Assembly (NCBI RefSeq): GCF_004458765.1
Contig: NZ_SPJX01000710.1
Coordinates: forward strand, 186,001 to 250,000
DNA: 64,000 bases
From: Microvirga pakistanensis
Lineage (GTDB): Bacteria; Pseudomonadota; Alphaproteobacteria; Rhizobiales; Beijerinckiaceae
Direction of reading: 5' to 3'
Part shown: positions 33,082-40,115 of the stretch, one piece after another
Position numbering within the stretch: position 1 is the stretch's first letter
Layout: every line of letters begins with the position of its first letter
Notes under the pieces: generated by a model
What the model saw: only the letters and a program-made list of their open reading frames with translations
Told to the model about the DNA's origin: nothing
Database searches by the model: none
Translations under genes and position numbers: made by a program

Positions 33082-33096
33082 TTGACGAACGCTTAA
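33082..33096. promoter_or_regulatory. CtrA-like site, one mismatch (TTGA-N7-TTAA)
   Basis: TTGA at 33082-33085 and TTAA at 33093-33096 flank CGAACGC. One base differs from the consensus. The TTGACG could also be part of a -35 element for hemE, though no convincing -10 follows at the normal spacing. Confidence 0.5.
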
Positions 33097-33207
33097 CGGG
33101 CCGGCCCGTGTGGAAGGGTTGTGGACGGGGTTGCGGCTTTGCGATTCACGGCCCAAGAGAAACATCAGATTCTTAGATTCAAAGATTATTCTTATTTGAG
33201 AGGGCCT

Positions 33208-34245
33208 GTGAGCGAGCGTCCCACCAAAGCGATCCTGCGCGTGCTGAACGGCGAGCCGGTCTGGCCTCCGCCGATCTGGATCATGCGCCAGGCCGGCCGC
33301 TATCTGCCGGAATACCGCGAGACCAGGAAACAGGCGGGGTCCTTCCTCGACCTCTGCTACACGCCGAGGCTTGCCGAGGAAGTAACGCTACAGCCTATCA
33401 GGCGGTTCCATTTTGACGCCTCGATCCTGTTCTCGGACATTCTCGTCATCCCCCATGCCCTGGGCCAGGACGTGCGCTTCGTTGAGAACGAGGGGCCCAA
33501 GCTCGATCCGGTCACCGAGGCCAAGGACTTCTCCAGGCTCGCCGACGAGCTGCCGCTGGAGCGGCTGGAGCCCGTGTTCGAGACCCTCGACCGTCTGAGC
33601 AAGAGCCTGCCGCGGGAAACCACCCTTCTCGGCTTCTGCGGGGCGCCCTGGACCGTGGCGAGCTACATGATCGCCGGCAAGGGCACGCCCGACCAGGCGC
33701 CCGCCCGGCTCACCGCCTATCGCGACCCGGCCTTCATGGACGCGCTCATCGACCGGCTGGTGCGGGCCTCCACCGCCTATCTCATCCGTCAGATCGATGC
33801 GGGGGCCGAGGCGGTCCAGATCTTCGAGAGCTTCGGCTCGGCGCTGCCGCCCGCGCTCTTCGACCGGCTGTCGCTCAATCCGATCCGGCGCATGGTGGAG
33901 GGACTGAAGGCCGCCCGGCCCGGGGCCAAAACCATCGTGTTCGTGCGCGGGGGCGGCGCCAATCTTCATCGTTTCGCCTCCGCCGGGATCGGCGACGCGC
34001 TGGCGCTGGACTGGACCCTCGATCCGGCCCTGGTGCTCCCGGCCCTGCCGGATACCGTCGCCACCCAGGGCAATCTCGATCCGCTCGCGCTGATCGCCGG
34101 GGGCGAGCCGATGGACCAGGGGATCGACCGCATTCTCGCGGCGGTGCGCGGCCGCCCGCACATCTTCAATCTCGGCCACGGCATCCTGCCGGAGACGCCG
34201 ATCGCCCATGTGGAACAGATGATCGCTCGCGTGAGGGGGGCTTAG
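33208..34245 (+). CDS. hemE: uroporphyrinogen decarboxylase
   Basis: Converts uroporphyrinogen III to coproporphyrinogen III in haem synthesis. Motifs: PPPIWIMRQAGRYLPEYRE near the N-terminus (substrate-binding Arg), FDASILFSDILVIPHALG and LGFCGAPWTVASYMIAG. The GTG at 33208 gives 345 residues, the standard length, with GAGAGGG just upstream. The frame is open back to 33121, but that part falls in the AT-rich origin DNA and is not HemE-like. It is the first gene right of oriC. Confidence 0.97.
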   Translation: MSERPTKAILRVLNGEPVWPPPIWIMRQAGRYLPEYRETRKQAGSFLDLCYTPRLAEEVTLQPIRRFHFDASILFSDILVIPHALGQDVRFVENEGPKLDPVTEAKDFSRLADELPLERLEPVFETLDRLSKSLPRETTLLGFCGAPWTVASYMIAGKGTPDQAPARLTAYRDPAFMDALIDRLVRASTAYLIRQIDAGAEAVQIFESFGSALPPALFDRLSLNPIRRMVEGLKAARPGAKTIVFVRGGGANLHRFASAGIGDALALDWTLDPALVLPALPDTVATQGNLDPLALIAGGEPMDQGIDRILAAVRGRPHIFNLGHGILPETPIAHVEQMIARVRGA

Positions 34246-34250
34246 AAACC

Positions 34251-34676
34251 ATGCTGTATCTCTGGCTCAAGGCGTTCCACGTCGTCGCCGTCATCGCCTG
34301 GATGGCCGGGATGCTCTATCTGCCGCGCCTCTTCGTCTACCATTGCGAAGCGCCGAAGGGCTCGATCCAATCCGAGACCTTCAAGATCATGGAGCGGCGG
34401 CTCCTGAAGGCGATCATCAACCCGGCGATGATTGTCACCTGGGTGCTCGGCCTCTATCTCGTCTGGGACGGGGGCTGGTACACGTCCGGCTGGCTCCATG
34501 GGAAGGTCGCGCTCGTGCTGGCTCTCTCCGGCCTGCACGGGGTCTATGTGCGCCGGCTCAAGGATTTCGCCGCCGACAAGAACACGAAGCCCGCGAAGTA
34601 CTACCGCATCCTCAACGAGGTGCCGACGGTTCTCATGATCGGCATCGTGATCCTCGTGATCGTGAAGCCGTTCTGA
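34251..34676 (+). CDS. hemJ: protoporphyrinogen IX oxidase HemJ
   Basis: A 141-residue integral membrane protein with four hydrophobic segments, starting LYLWLKAFHVVAVIAWMAGM. The early histidine and the stretch LPRLFVYHCEA match HemJ, the oxygen-independent-type oxidase used by many alphaproteobacteria in place of HemY/HemG. The conserved Lys-containing KAIINPAMIVTWVLGL follows. It starts 5 bases after hemE, so both haem genes are probably co-transcribed from the origin-proximal promoter. Confidence 0.93.
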   Translation: MLYLWLKAFHVVAVIAWMAGMLYLPRLFVYHCEAPKGSIQSETFKIMERRLLKAIINPAMIVTWVLGLYLVWDGGWYTSGWLHGKVALVLALSGLHGVYVRRLKDFAADKNTKPAKYYRILNEVPTVLMIGIVILVIVKPF

Positions 34677-34683
34677 CGGGGCC

Positions 34684-34723
34684 GGGTCGTCCCCGGCCGG
34701 CCTTTTCGCGGCCCGGACGACCC
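34684..34723. terminator. hairpin between hemJ and rho, possible terminator
   Basis: GGGTCGTCC (34684-34692) pairs with GGACGACCC (34715-34723), enclosing a further GC-rich partial palindrome. It begins 7 bases after the hemJ stop. The only T run (TTTT) lies in the loop, so it is not a textbook terminator and may belong to the dispersed gap repeats. Confidence 0.5.
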
Positions 34724-34935
34724 TCACGAAAGGGTTATCCAATCGGGACTTGAGATCATTCGCGAAGGCGGCTATAAGAAAGGCCTCTTCCATAAAAGAC
34801 AGGTTGTGCTGCACGGGCCCCACGGGCTCTCTCAAGTCACACTTCGTGAACCGGGCGGCCCTGTCGAATGTTCCCCATACCCTCCCCCGCGTACAGCCCA
34901 TCTGCCCGCGATTATTACCCCGAGAGTGTTCCCCG

Positions 34936-36201
34936 ATGAGGGAAATCAAACTTCAAGATCTTAAGTCCAAATCCCCCACCGAACTCATCGCCTTCGCCGA
35001 GGAGCTCGAGGTCGAGAACGCGAGCACGATGCGCAAGCAGGAGCTCATGTTCGCGATCCTCAAGCAGCTTGCGGCGCGCGAGGTCGAGATCATCGGCGCG
35101 GGCGTGGTCGAGGTGCTGCAGGACGGCTTCGGCTTCCTGCGCTCGGCCGATTCGAACTACCTGCCTGGACCGGACGACATCTATGTCTCGCCGTCGCAGA
35201 TCCGCCGCTTCGGCCTGCGCACCGGCGACACGGTGGACGGCCCGATCCGCGGCCCGAAGGAGGGCGAGCGCTATTTCGCCCTGCTGAAGGTGAACACGAT
35301 CAATTTCGAGGATCCCGAGAAGATCCGGCACAAGGTTCATTTCGACAACCTGACGCCGCTCTTCCCCACCGAGCGCTTCAAGCTCGAGATCGACGATCCG
35401 ACCCGCAAGGATTTTTCGCCGCGGATCATCGACATCGTCTCGCCCATCGGCAAGGGACAGCGTGCGCTCATCGTCGCGCCGCCGCGCACCGGCAAGACGG
35501 TGCTGATGCAGAACGTGGCGCAGTCGATCACCACGAACCATCCCGAATGCTACCTCATCGTGCTGCTCATCGACGAGCGCCCGGAGGAGGTGACCGACAT
35601 GCAGCGCTCCGTGAAGGGCGAGGTCGTGGCCTCCACCTTCGACGAGCCGGCCACCCGCCACGTGCAGGTCGCCGAGATGGTGATCGAAAAGGCCAAGCGC
35701 CTCGTGGAGCATGGCCGCGACGTGGTCATCCTGCTCGATTCGATCACGCGCCTGGGCCGCGCCTACAACACGGTGGTGCCGTCCTCCGGCAAGGTGCTCA
35801 CCGGCGGTGTCGACGCCAACGCCCTGCAGCGCCCGAAGCGCTTCTTCGGCGCGGCGCGCAACATCGAGGAGGGCGGCTCGCTCACCATCATCGCGACCGC
35901 GCTGATCGATACCGGCTCGCGCATGGACGAGGTGATCTTCGAGGAGTTCAAGGGCACCGGCAACTCGGAAATCATCCTCGACCGCAAGGTCGCCGACAAG
36001 CGCACCTTCCCGGCCATCGACATCACCCGCTCGGGCACCCGCAAGGAGGAGCTGCTGGTGGCGAGCGACACGCTCAAGAAGATGTACGTGCTGCGCCGCA
36101 TCCTCAATCCGATGGGCACCGTGGACGCCATCGAGTTCCTGCTCGACAAGCTGCGCCAGACCAAGTCGAACCAGGACTTCTTCGATTCGATGAACACCTG
36201 A
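34936..36201 (+). CDS. rho: transcription termination factor Rho
   Basis: Rho is the hexameric RNA-dependent ATPase that ends transcription. The ATG at 34936 gives 421 residues, a normal length. Visible: the N-terminal Rho_N helices (MREIKLQDLKSKSPTELIAF), the cold-shock-like RNA-binding domain (GVVEVLQDGFGFLRS, YVSPSQIRRFGLRTGD), Walker A APPRTGKTVLMQ near residue 178, and the Q-loop and R-loop. The open frame back to 34750 covers a roughly 210-base leader without Rho likeness. In E. coli rho is autoregulated through its leader; a similar role is possible here but not shown. The rightmost conserved genes of this arm follow. Confidence 0.98.
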   Translation: MREIKLQDLKSKSPTELIAFAEELEVENASTMRKQELMFAILKQLAAREVEIIGAGVVEVLQDGFGFLRSADSNYLPGPDDIYVSPSQIRRFGLRTGDTVDGPIRGPKEGERYFALLKVNTINFEDPEKIRHKVHFDNLTPLFPTERFKLEIDDPTRKDFSPRIIDIVSPIGKGQRALIVAPPRTGKTVLMQNVAQSITTNHPECYLIVLLIDERPEEVTDMQRSVKGEVVASTFDEPATRHVQVAEMVIEKAKRLVEHGRDVVILLDSITRLGRAYNTVVPSSGKVLTGGVDANALQRPKRFFGAARNIEEGGSLTIIATALIDTGSRMDEVIFEEFKGTGNSEIILDRKVADKRTFPAIDITRSGTRKEELLVASDTLKKMYVLRRILNPMGTVDAIEFLLDKLRQTKSNQDFFDSMNT

Positions 36202-36228
36202 TCGCCGGAGCGACGGGTTTTGCTCATG

Positions 36229-36262
36229 ACCCCATCCTCTCGACCGAGAGGGTGGGGTTTTT
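36229..36262 (+). terminator. Rho-independent terminator of rho
   Basis: A 13-bp stem (36229-36241 with 36246-36258), perfect apart from one G-T pair, has a 4-base loop and is followed by TTTTT. It begins 28 bases after the rho stop. Confidence 0.93.
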
Positions 36263-36273
36263 CGTCCGATGCT

Positions 36274-36372
36274 TCAGATCACACCGATCAGCAACAGGAT
36301 GAGCAGGGTGATGGCTGCGGAGATCAGGAGGGATCCTGCGCATCCCAAGCGGTTCGAGAAGAAAAAGAACAT
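36274..36372 (-). CDS. 32-residue hydrophobic protein
   Basis: The ATG at 36372 is preceded by GGGAGG with a 4-base gap, an unusually good ribosome site for this GC-rich DNA. The product reads MFFFFSNRLGC followed by one membrane-length hydrophobic helix (AGSLLISAAITLLILLLIGV) and a single cysteine at position 11. Short MFFFFSNRLGC-type peptides occur as unnamed proteins in other bacteria, to my recollection. The function is unknown. It lies between the rho terminator and the EamA gene, on the strand opposite to rho, 25 bases downstream of the EamA stop. Confidence 0.65.
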   Translation of the reverse strand: MFFFFSNRLGCAGSLLISAAITLLILLLIGVI

Positions 36373-36397
36373 CGCGCCTCCCTTGTCCCGCGCTGCG

Positions 36398-37327
36398 TCA
36401 TGCCTTCCCGTCCGGTGCGGGTGGGCGGAGAACGCCGCTCGCCAACACAACGCCCAAGGTCGCCAAAGCGATTCCCGCCATGGCGGCCAAGCCCGGGATT
36501 TCTCCGAGAGTGGGAACTGCGATGAGGGCCGCCAGCACGATGGACAGAGGCGAGAGGGCCGCCGCGCGGGAGGCGCCGAGCCGGTCGACGGCGAGGCCAT
36601 AGAGCACGATCCCGACGATGCCCGACAGGAATCCCTGGAGGAGGAGCTGACCGACGATGGCGCCACCGAGCCCGTCCCTGACGGCAGCGGCCAGGGGAGG
36701 AGCGCCGAACGGGATCAGGATCAGGAAGGACCAGAGGCCGACGACGGCCGCTGCCTGCAGGGCGGATAATCCGCTTCGCCGGTAGGCGTGGGTATAGATC
36801 CCCCAGAGACAGGCGCCGCCCAACAGCAGCAGATGGCCGCGCCATGCGCCGGTCCCGGACAGGAGCAATCCGGATCCGCCGATGCACACGACACCGGCCA
36901 GGATGAGCAGGAACCCGACGATCCGGATGCGCTCCAGGCGCTCGCGGAAGACGAGCCATCCGATCAGGGCCACGAAGAGCGGCATCGTGCCTGGCAGGAG
37001 CGGACCGATCTCCGCCGCGGGAGCGAACCCCATCCCCAAGGCGACCACCAGGAAGAAGGGCGCTCCCGAGCCGAAGAGGCCGAGGCCCTTCATCCATGTC
37101 AGCCCCTTCGGGACCAGGCCGATGTGCCAGGCGACCGGGGCCAGCACGAGAGCCGGTACCCCGAAACGGAGGAGGCCGACCGCGGCGGGAGGCAGGTGGT
37201 GCATCACCGCATGGCGCGTGCCCACGATCCAGAACGCCCAGATCGACACGGTGGCAAAGCCTGCAAGCCAGCCGACGATGATCGGCCGAACGGCTGATTG
37301 GGGAGCGGAGCGGGACGTCTCGGACAT
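36398..37327 (-). CDS. EamA-family (DMT) transporter
   Basis: A 309-residue protein with ten hydrophobic segments in two EamA repeats (first near IIVGWLAGFATVSIWAFWIV). The ATG at 37327 (MSETSRS) is used; the upstream frame would cover the promoter region. The gene is divergent from an Lrp/AsnC regulator, which often controls such an adjacent exporter. The likely substrate is an amino acid or related metabolite, but this is inferred from context only. Confidence 0.9.
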   Translation of the reverse strand: MSETSRSAPQSAVRPIIVGWLAGFATVSIWAFWIVGTRHAVMHHLPPAAVGLLRFGVPALVLAPVAWHIGLVPKGLTWMKGLGLFGSGAPFFLVVALGMGFAPAAEIGPLLPGTMPLFVALIGWLVFRERLERIRIVGFLLILAGVVCIGGSGLLLSGTGAWRGHLLLLGGACLWGIYTHAYRRSGLSALQAAAVVGLWSFLILIPFGAPPLAAAVRDGLGGAIVGQLLLQGFLSGIVGIVLYGLAVDRLGASRAAALSPLSIVLAALIAVPTLGEIPGLAAMAGIALATLGVVLASGVLRPPAPDGKA

Positions 37328-37344
37328 GGCAAGCCTCCATCGGT

Positions 37345-37404
37345 TGGAGCATGCCCTGCCGGTGCGAGGCATGTCCTTGCGAAGTTCACCCAAGTCATGC
37401 TCCA
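37345..37404. promoter_or_regulatory. long-spaced inverted repeat in the EamA-lrp divergent promoter
   Basis: TGGAGCATG (37345-37353) and CATGCTCCA (37396-37404) are perfect 9-base inverted arms 42 bases apart, in the 109-base gap between divergent genes. They could be operator half-sites for the Lrp-type regulator. Confidence 0.45.
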
Positions 37405-37436
37405 TTATTGGCAGGAAATTGCGTTCAGGCCTCTAA

Positions 37437-37964
37437 ATGGGTGAAATCATGCCGACCCACGATCTCGATGCGATCGATCTGCGAATCCTGGCCGCCCTGC
37501 AGGAGGATGCACGGCTCACGAACCAGGACCTCGCCGACCGGGTCGGGCTCTCGCCTTCGCCATGCCTGCGGCGTGTCCGCCGTTTGGAGCAGGAGGGCTT
37601 CATCCGCGCCTATCGGGCCGTCCTCGACCGGGAGGCGGTCGGGCTCGGGCTGACCGTCTTCGTCGATATCAAGGTGGAGAAGCATTCCCGCGAGAATGCC
37701 GCGGCCCTCCAGGCGAATCTGGCGGCGATGCCGGAAGTGGTGGCCTGCCACATGGTCTCCGGCACCGCCGACTTCATCGTCGAAATCGTGGTGGCCAACC
37801 TGAAAGCCTATGAGCGCCTCCTGACCGAAAAGCTCCTGACCTTGCCCATGGTCGGCGACATCCGCTCGAACGTCGCCCTGACCCGGGTGAAATCGGATGC
37901 GGCCCTGCCGCTTGCGGATCCCAGGGAGAAGCCGTCCGCCGCGAAGGCGGAGCGAGTTACGTAG
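37437..37964 (+). CDS. Lrp/AsnC-family transcriptional regulator
   Basis: A 175-residue protein. The N-terminal winged HTH reads LDAIDLRILAALQEDARLTNQDLADRVGLSPSPCLRRVRRLE. The C-terminal RAM effector domain shows TVFVDIKVEKHS and MVSGTADFIVEIVVANLKAYERLL. It probably binds an amino acid and controls the divergent EamA gene and itself. ATG 37437 and ATG 37449 are both possible starts. The last 8 bases overlap the stop of the converging YyaL-like gene. Confidence 0.9.
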   Translation: MGEIMPTHDLDAIDLRILAALQEDARLTNQDLADRVGLSPSPCLRRVRRLEQEGFIRAYRAVLDREAVGLGLTVFVDIKVEKHSRENAAALQANLAAMPEVVACHMVSGTADFIVEIVVANLKAYERLLTEKLLTLPMVGDIRSNVALTRVKSDAALPLADPREKPSAAKAERVT

Positions 37965-39975
37965 CGGAAGATCCGGCCAGCATTTCCCGGACCTGGGCCT
38001 GCAGGGCCTCGGGCGTGGTGACCGGAAGCGAACAGCGCATGCCGGCGCAGACGAGGGCCTGCGCGTCCTTGCCCGACGAGGCGAGGGCGCTTGCCGGATG
38101 GTGGGCGTCGAGGATCTCACCCATCCGGAGCAGGCGCACGCTCCGGTCGGGATAGGGCACGCGCAGCGCCGCCGCCTGGAGCGGCTGCGCATCCTGACCC
38201 GTGACGACGATGCTCAGCCCCCTCACGTGAAGGTCGAGGGCGTTGAGGATCGAGGTGTGACCGAGTGGAGAGGAGCGGGCGACGCCGAGGAGCTGCGTCA
38301 GGATCTCTGTGGCCCGCCGGTGATCGTCCTCGGTCTGCGTCAGGTGAGCGAGCCGCACGAGCGCTTCCGCGAACACGCCGTTGGCGTTGGGGACCGCTTC
38401 GTCATGGGTCGGCTGCGGGCGGACCACGAGCGGGTCGGCGTCGCGGGCCGTCATGGCGAGGCAACCGGTCTCCTCGATCATGAACGCGTCGAGCAGCACG
38501 TCCCGCCACACTTGAGCATCCCGCACATAGGCTGGCTCGCCGGTCGCTTCATGGAGGGCGAGGGCAGCGCGCATCATGGCTGCGTGATCGAGCGCGAAGC
38601 CCGGGAAGATGAGCGAGCCGCCGCGCCAGGAATGCCCGAGCTGGCCGTTCCGGCTCATCGTCCCGCTGATGAAACGATAGGCGCGCTCGGCCAATCCAAT
38701 CCAGTCGGGCCGGTCGAGGAGGGGCGCCGCGCGGGCGAGGGCGGCGATCATCAGCCCGTTCCAATCGGCCAGAACCTTGTCGTCGAGCCCGGGCCGGATA
38801 CGGGCGGATCGTCGCTCCAGGAGCTTTGCCCGTAGGGCGGCGAGCCGCTGCTCCACGGGAGGAGGGGCCTCGCCGGTGATCAGGCGGTTCGGGATGTTGC
38901 TCCCCTCGAAATTTCCCTCCTCGGTGATGTCGTAGACACGTCCGAAGAAGGCGGCGTCCTCGCCTCCGAGAACCTCGCGGATCTCGGATAGGGTCCAGAC
39001 GTAGAAGCGGCCTTCCTCTCCCTCCGAATCGGCATCGAGGCTGGACGCGAAGGCACCCTCCGGCGTCACCATCTCCCGTTCGAGCCAGGTGACGATTCCC
39101 TCCGCCGCGTCCCTGAACAGGGCGCGGCCGGTCTCGGCATGGGCCAGCGCGTAGAGCTCCAGCAGCTGCGCATTGTCGTAGAGCATCTTCTCGAAATGCG
39201 GCACGAGCCAGCGCTCATCCACCGCGTAGCGGGCGAAGCCCCCGCCGAGATGGTCGCGAATGCCCCCGAGGGCCATCTGCTCCAGGGTGAGGAGAAAGCC
39301 ATGGCGGGCTCCGCCGTCCCCGGCGCGGCCCGCATAGCGGAACAGGTATTCGAGGATCGTGGGATTGGGGAATTTCGGCGCGCCTTGAAGACCGCCATGC
39401 CGGGTGTCGATCAGCTCGGTGAGGCGCAGGCCCATGCGGTCGAGATCGGCGAGCCCCAGAATGCCTCCGTCCGTTTCGGCTCCCCGTGACAGTTGAGCCT
39501 TCAAGGCATCCCGGTTCTGGAGGATACGCTGCGGCTCCGCATGGTAGAGGCGGCTGATCTCGCGCAGCACCTGGACGAAACCGGGACGGCCGAAACGCGG
39601 CTCCTTGGGGAAATAGGTGCCGCCCCAGAACGGCTCGCCCTCCGGGGTCAGGAACATGGTGAGCGGCCAGCCGCCCTGTTCGCCCAGAAGATGGAGGGCG
39701 CTCATATAGACATGGTCGACGTCAGGGCGTTCCTCCCGGTCGACCTTGATGTTCACGTAAAGCTCGTTCATGACCGCCGCCACGTCCGGATCCTCGAAGC
39801 TCTCGTGGGCCATCACGTGACACCAGTGGCAGGCGGCATAGCCGATGGAGATGAGAATGGGCTTGTTGAGCCGCTGGGCCTCGGCCAAGGCTTCGGGCCT
39901 CCATTCCCACCAATGGACAGGATTGTCCTTGTGCTGCAGGAGATAGGGTGAGCTGGCATTCGTGAGGCGGTTCAT
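37957..39975 (-). CDS. thioredoxin-domain protein of the YyaL/SSP411 (DUF255) family
   Basis: A 672-residue protein. The first 160 residues are a thioredoxin-like domain with NRLTNASSPYLLQHKDNPV and a CHWCH motif near residue 50. The rest is a (alpha/alpha)-barrel similar to glycosidase folds (FPNPTILEYLFRYAG, HFEKMLYDNAQLLELYALA). The family is widespread and its biochemical role is not established. ATG 39975 (MNRLTN) is used; an upstream frame to 40101 exists. It converges on the Lrp gene and is divergent from mnmE. Confidence 0.9.
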   Translation of the reverse strand: MNRLTNASSPYLLQHKDNPVHWWEWRPEALAEAQRLNKPILISIGYAACHWCHVMAHESFEDPDVAAVMNELYVNIKVDREERPDVDHVYMSALHLLGEQGGWPLTMFLTPEGEPFWGGTYFPKEPRFGRPGFVQVLREISRLYHAEPQRILQNRDALKAQLSRGAETDGGILGLADLDRMGLRLTELIDTRHGGLQGAPKFPNPTILEYLFRYAGRAGDGGARHGFLLTLEQMALGGIRDHLGGGFARYAVDERWLVPHFEKMLYDNAQLLELYALAHAETGRALFRDAAEGIVTWLEREMVTPEGAFASSLDADSEGEEGRFYVWTLSEIREVLGGEDAAFFGRVYDITEEGNFEGSNIPNRLITGEAPPPVEQRLAALRAKLLERRSARIRPGLDDKVLADWNGLMIAALARAAPLLDRPDWIGLAERAYRFISGTMSRNGQLGHSWRGGSLIFPGFALDHAAMMRAALALHEATGEPAYVRDAQVWRDVLLDAFMIEETGCLAMTARDADPLVVRPQPTHDEAVPNANGVFAEALVRLAHLTQTEDDHRRATEILTQLLGVARSSPLGHTSILNALDLHVRGLSIVVTGQDAQPLQAAALRVPYPDRSVRLLRMGEILDAHHPASALASSGKDAQALVCAGMRCSLPVTTPEALQAQVREMLAGSSAT

Positions 39976-40115
39976 GGATCCTGCTCCGAAAGGGTGCGGC
40001 TCAAGCGGATGGCCTGATCGGTCCGAACCGGATCCGATCCCTGTGCCGCTTCGCTTCAGGCCTTCATCAGTCATAATCGCCCTGTCCCGGAAGAGGTCCA
40101 AAAAGGTTCATGCCC

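Larger units (their letters stand above)
32687..33207. other. probable chromosomal replication origin (oriC)
   Basis: This 521-base gap separates the divergent DUF299 gene and hemE. In Caulobacter and Rickettsia the chromosomal origin lies beside hemE, in the same gap, with DUF299, maf, aroE, coaE and dnaQ to one side; parS/parAB lies nearby here too. Inside are one DnaA-box-like 9-mer (32860-32868), three CtrA-type sites between 33002 and 33096, seven GANTC motifs between 32849 and 33180, and an AT-rich stretch at 33159-33199 that could unwind. No gene is evident. Only one clear DnaA box is seen, so function is inferred mainly from synteny and motif clustering. Confidence 0.85.

Noticed and set aside
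32891..33130. Further DnaA boxes in the origin (for example TGTGAACTG, TGTGGACGG)
   Set aside because: Each differs from the consensus at three or more positions, so only the 32860 site and a weak one at 32788 were kept.
33121..33207. An N-terminal extension of HemE into the origin
   Set aside because: HemE homologues begin near MSERPTKAIL, and the extension lies in AT-rich, motif-dense origin DNA.
36269..36769. A 166-residue plus-strand frame after rho
   Set aside because: Its Arg/Gln/Asp-rich translation is the antisense of the EamA transporter. It begins in the rho terminator region and has no ribosome site.
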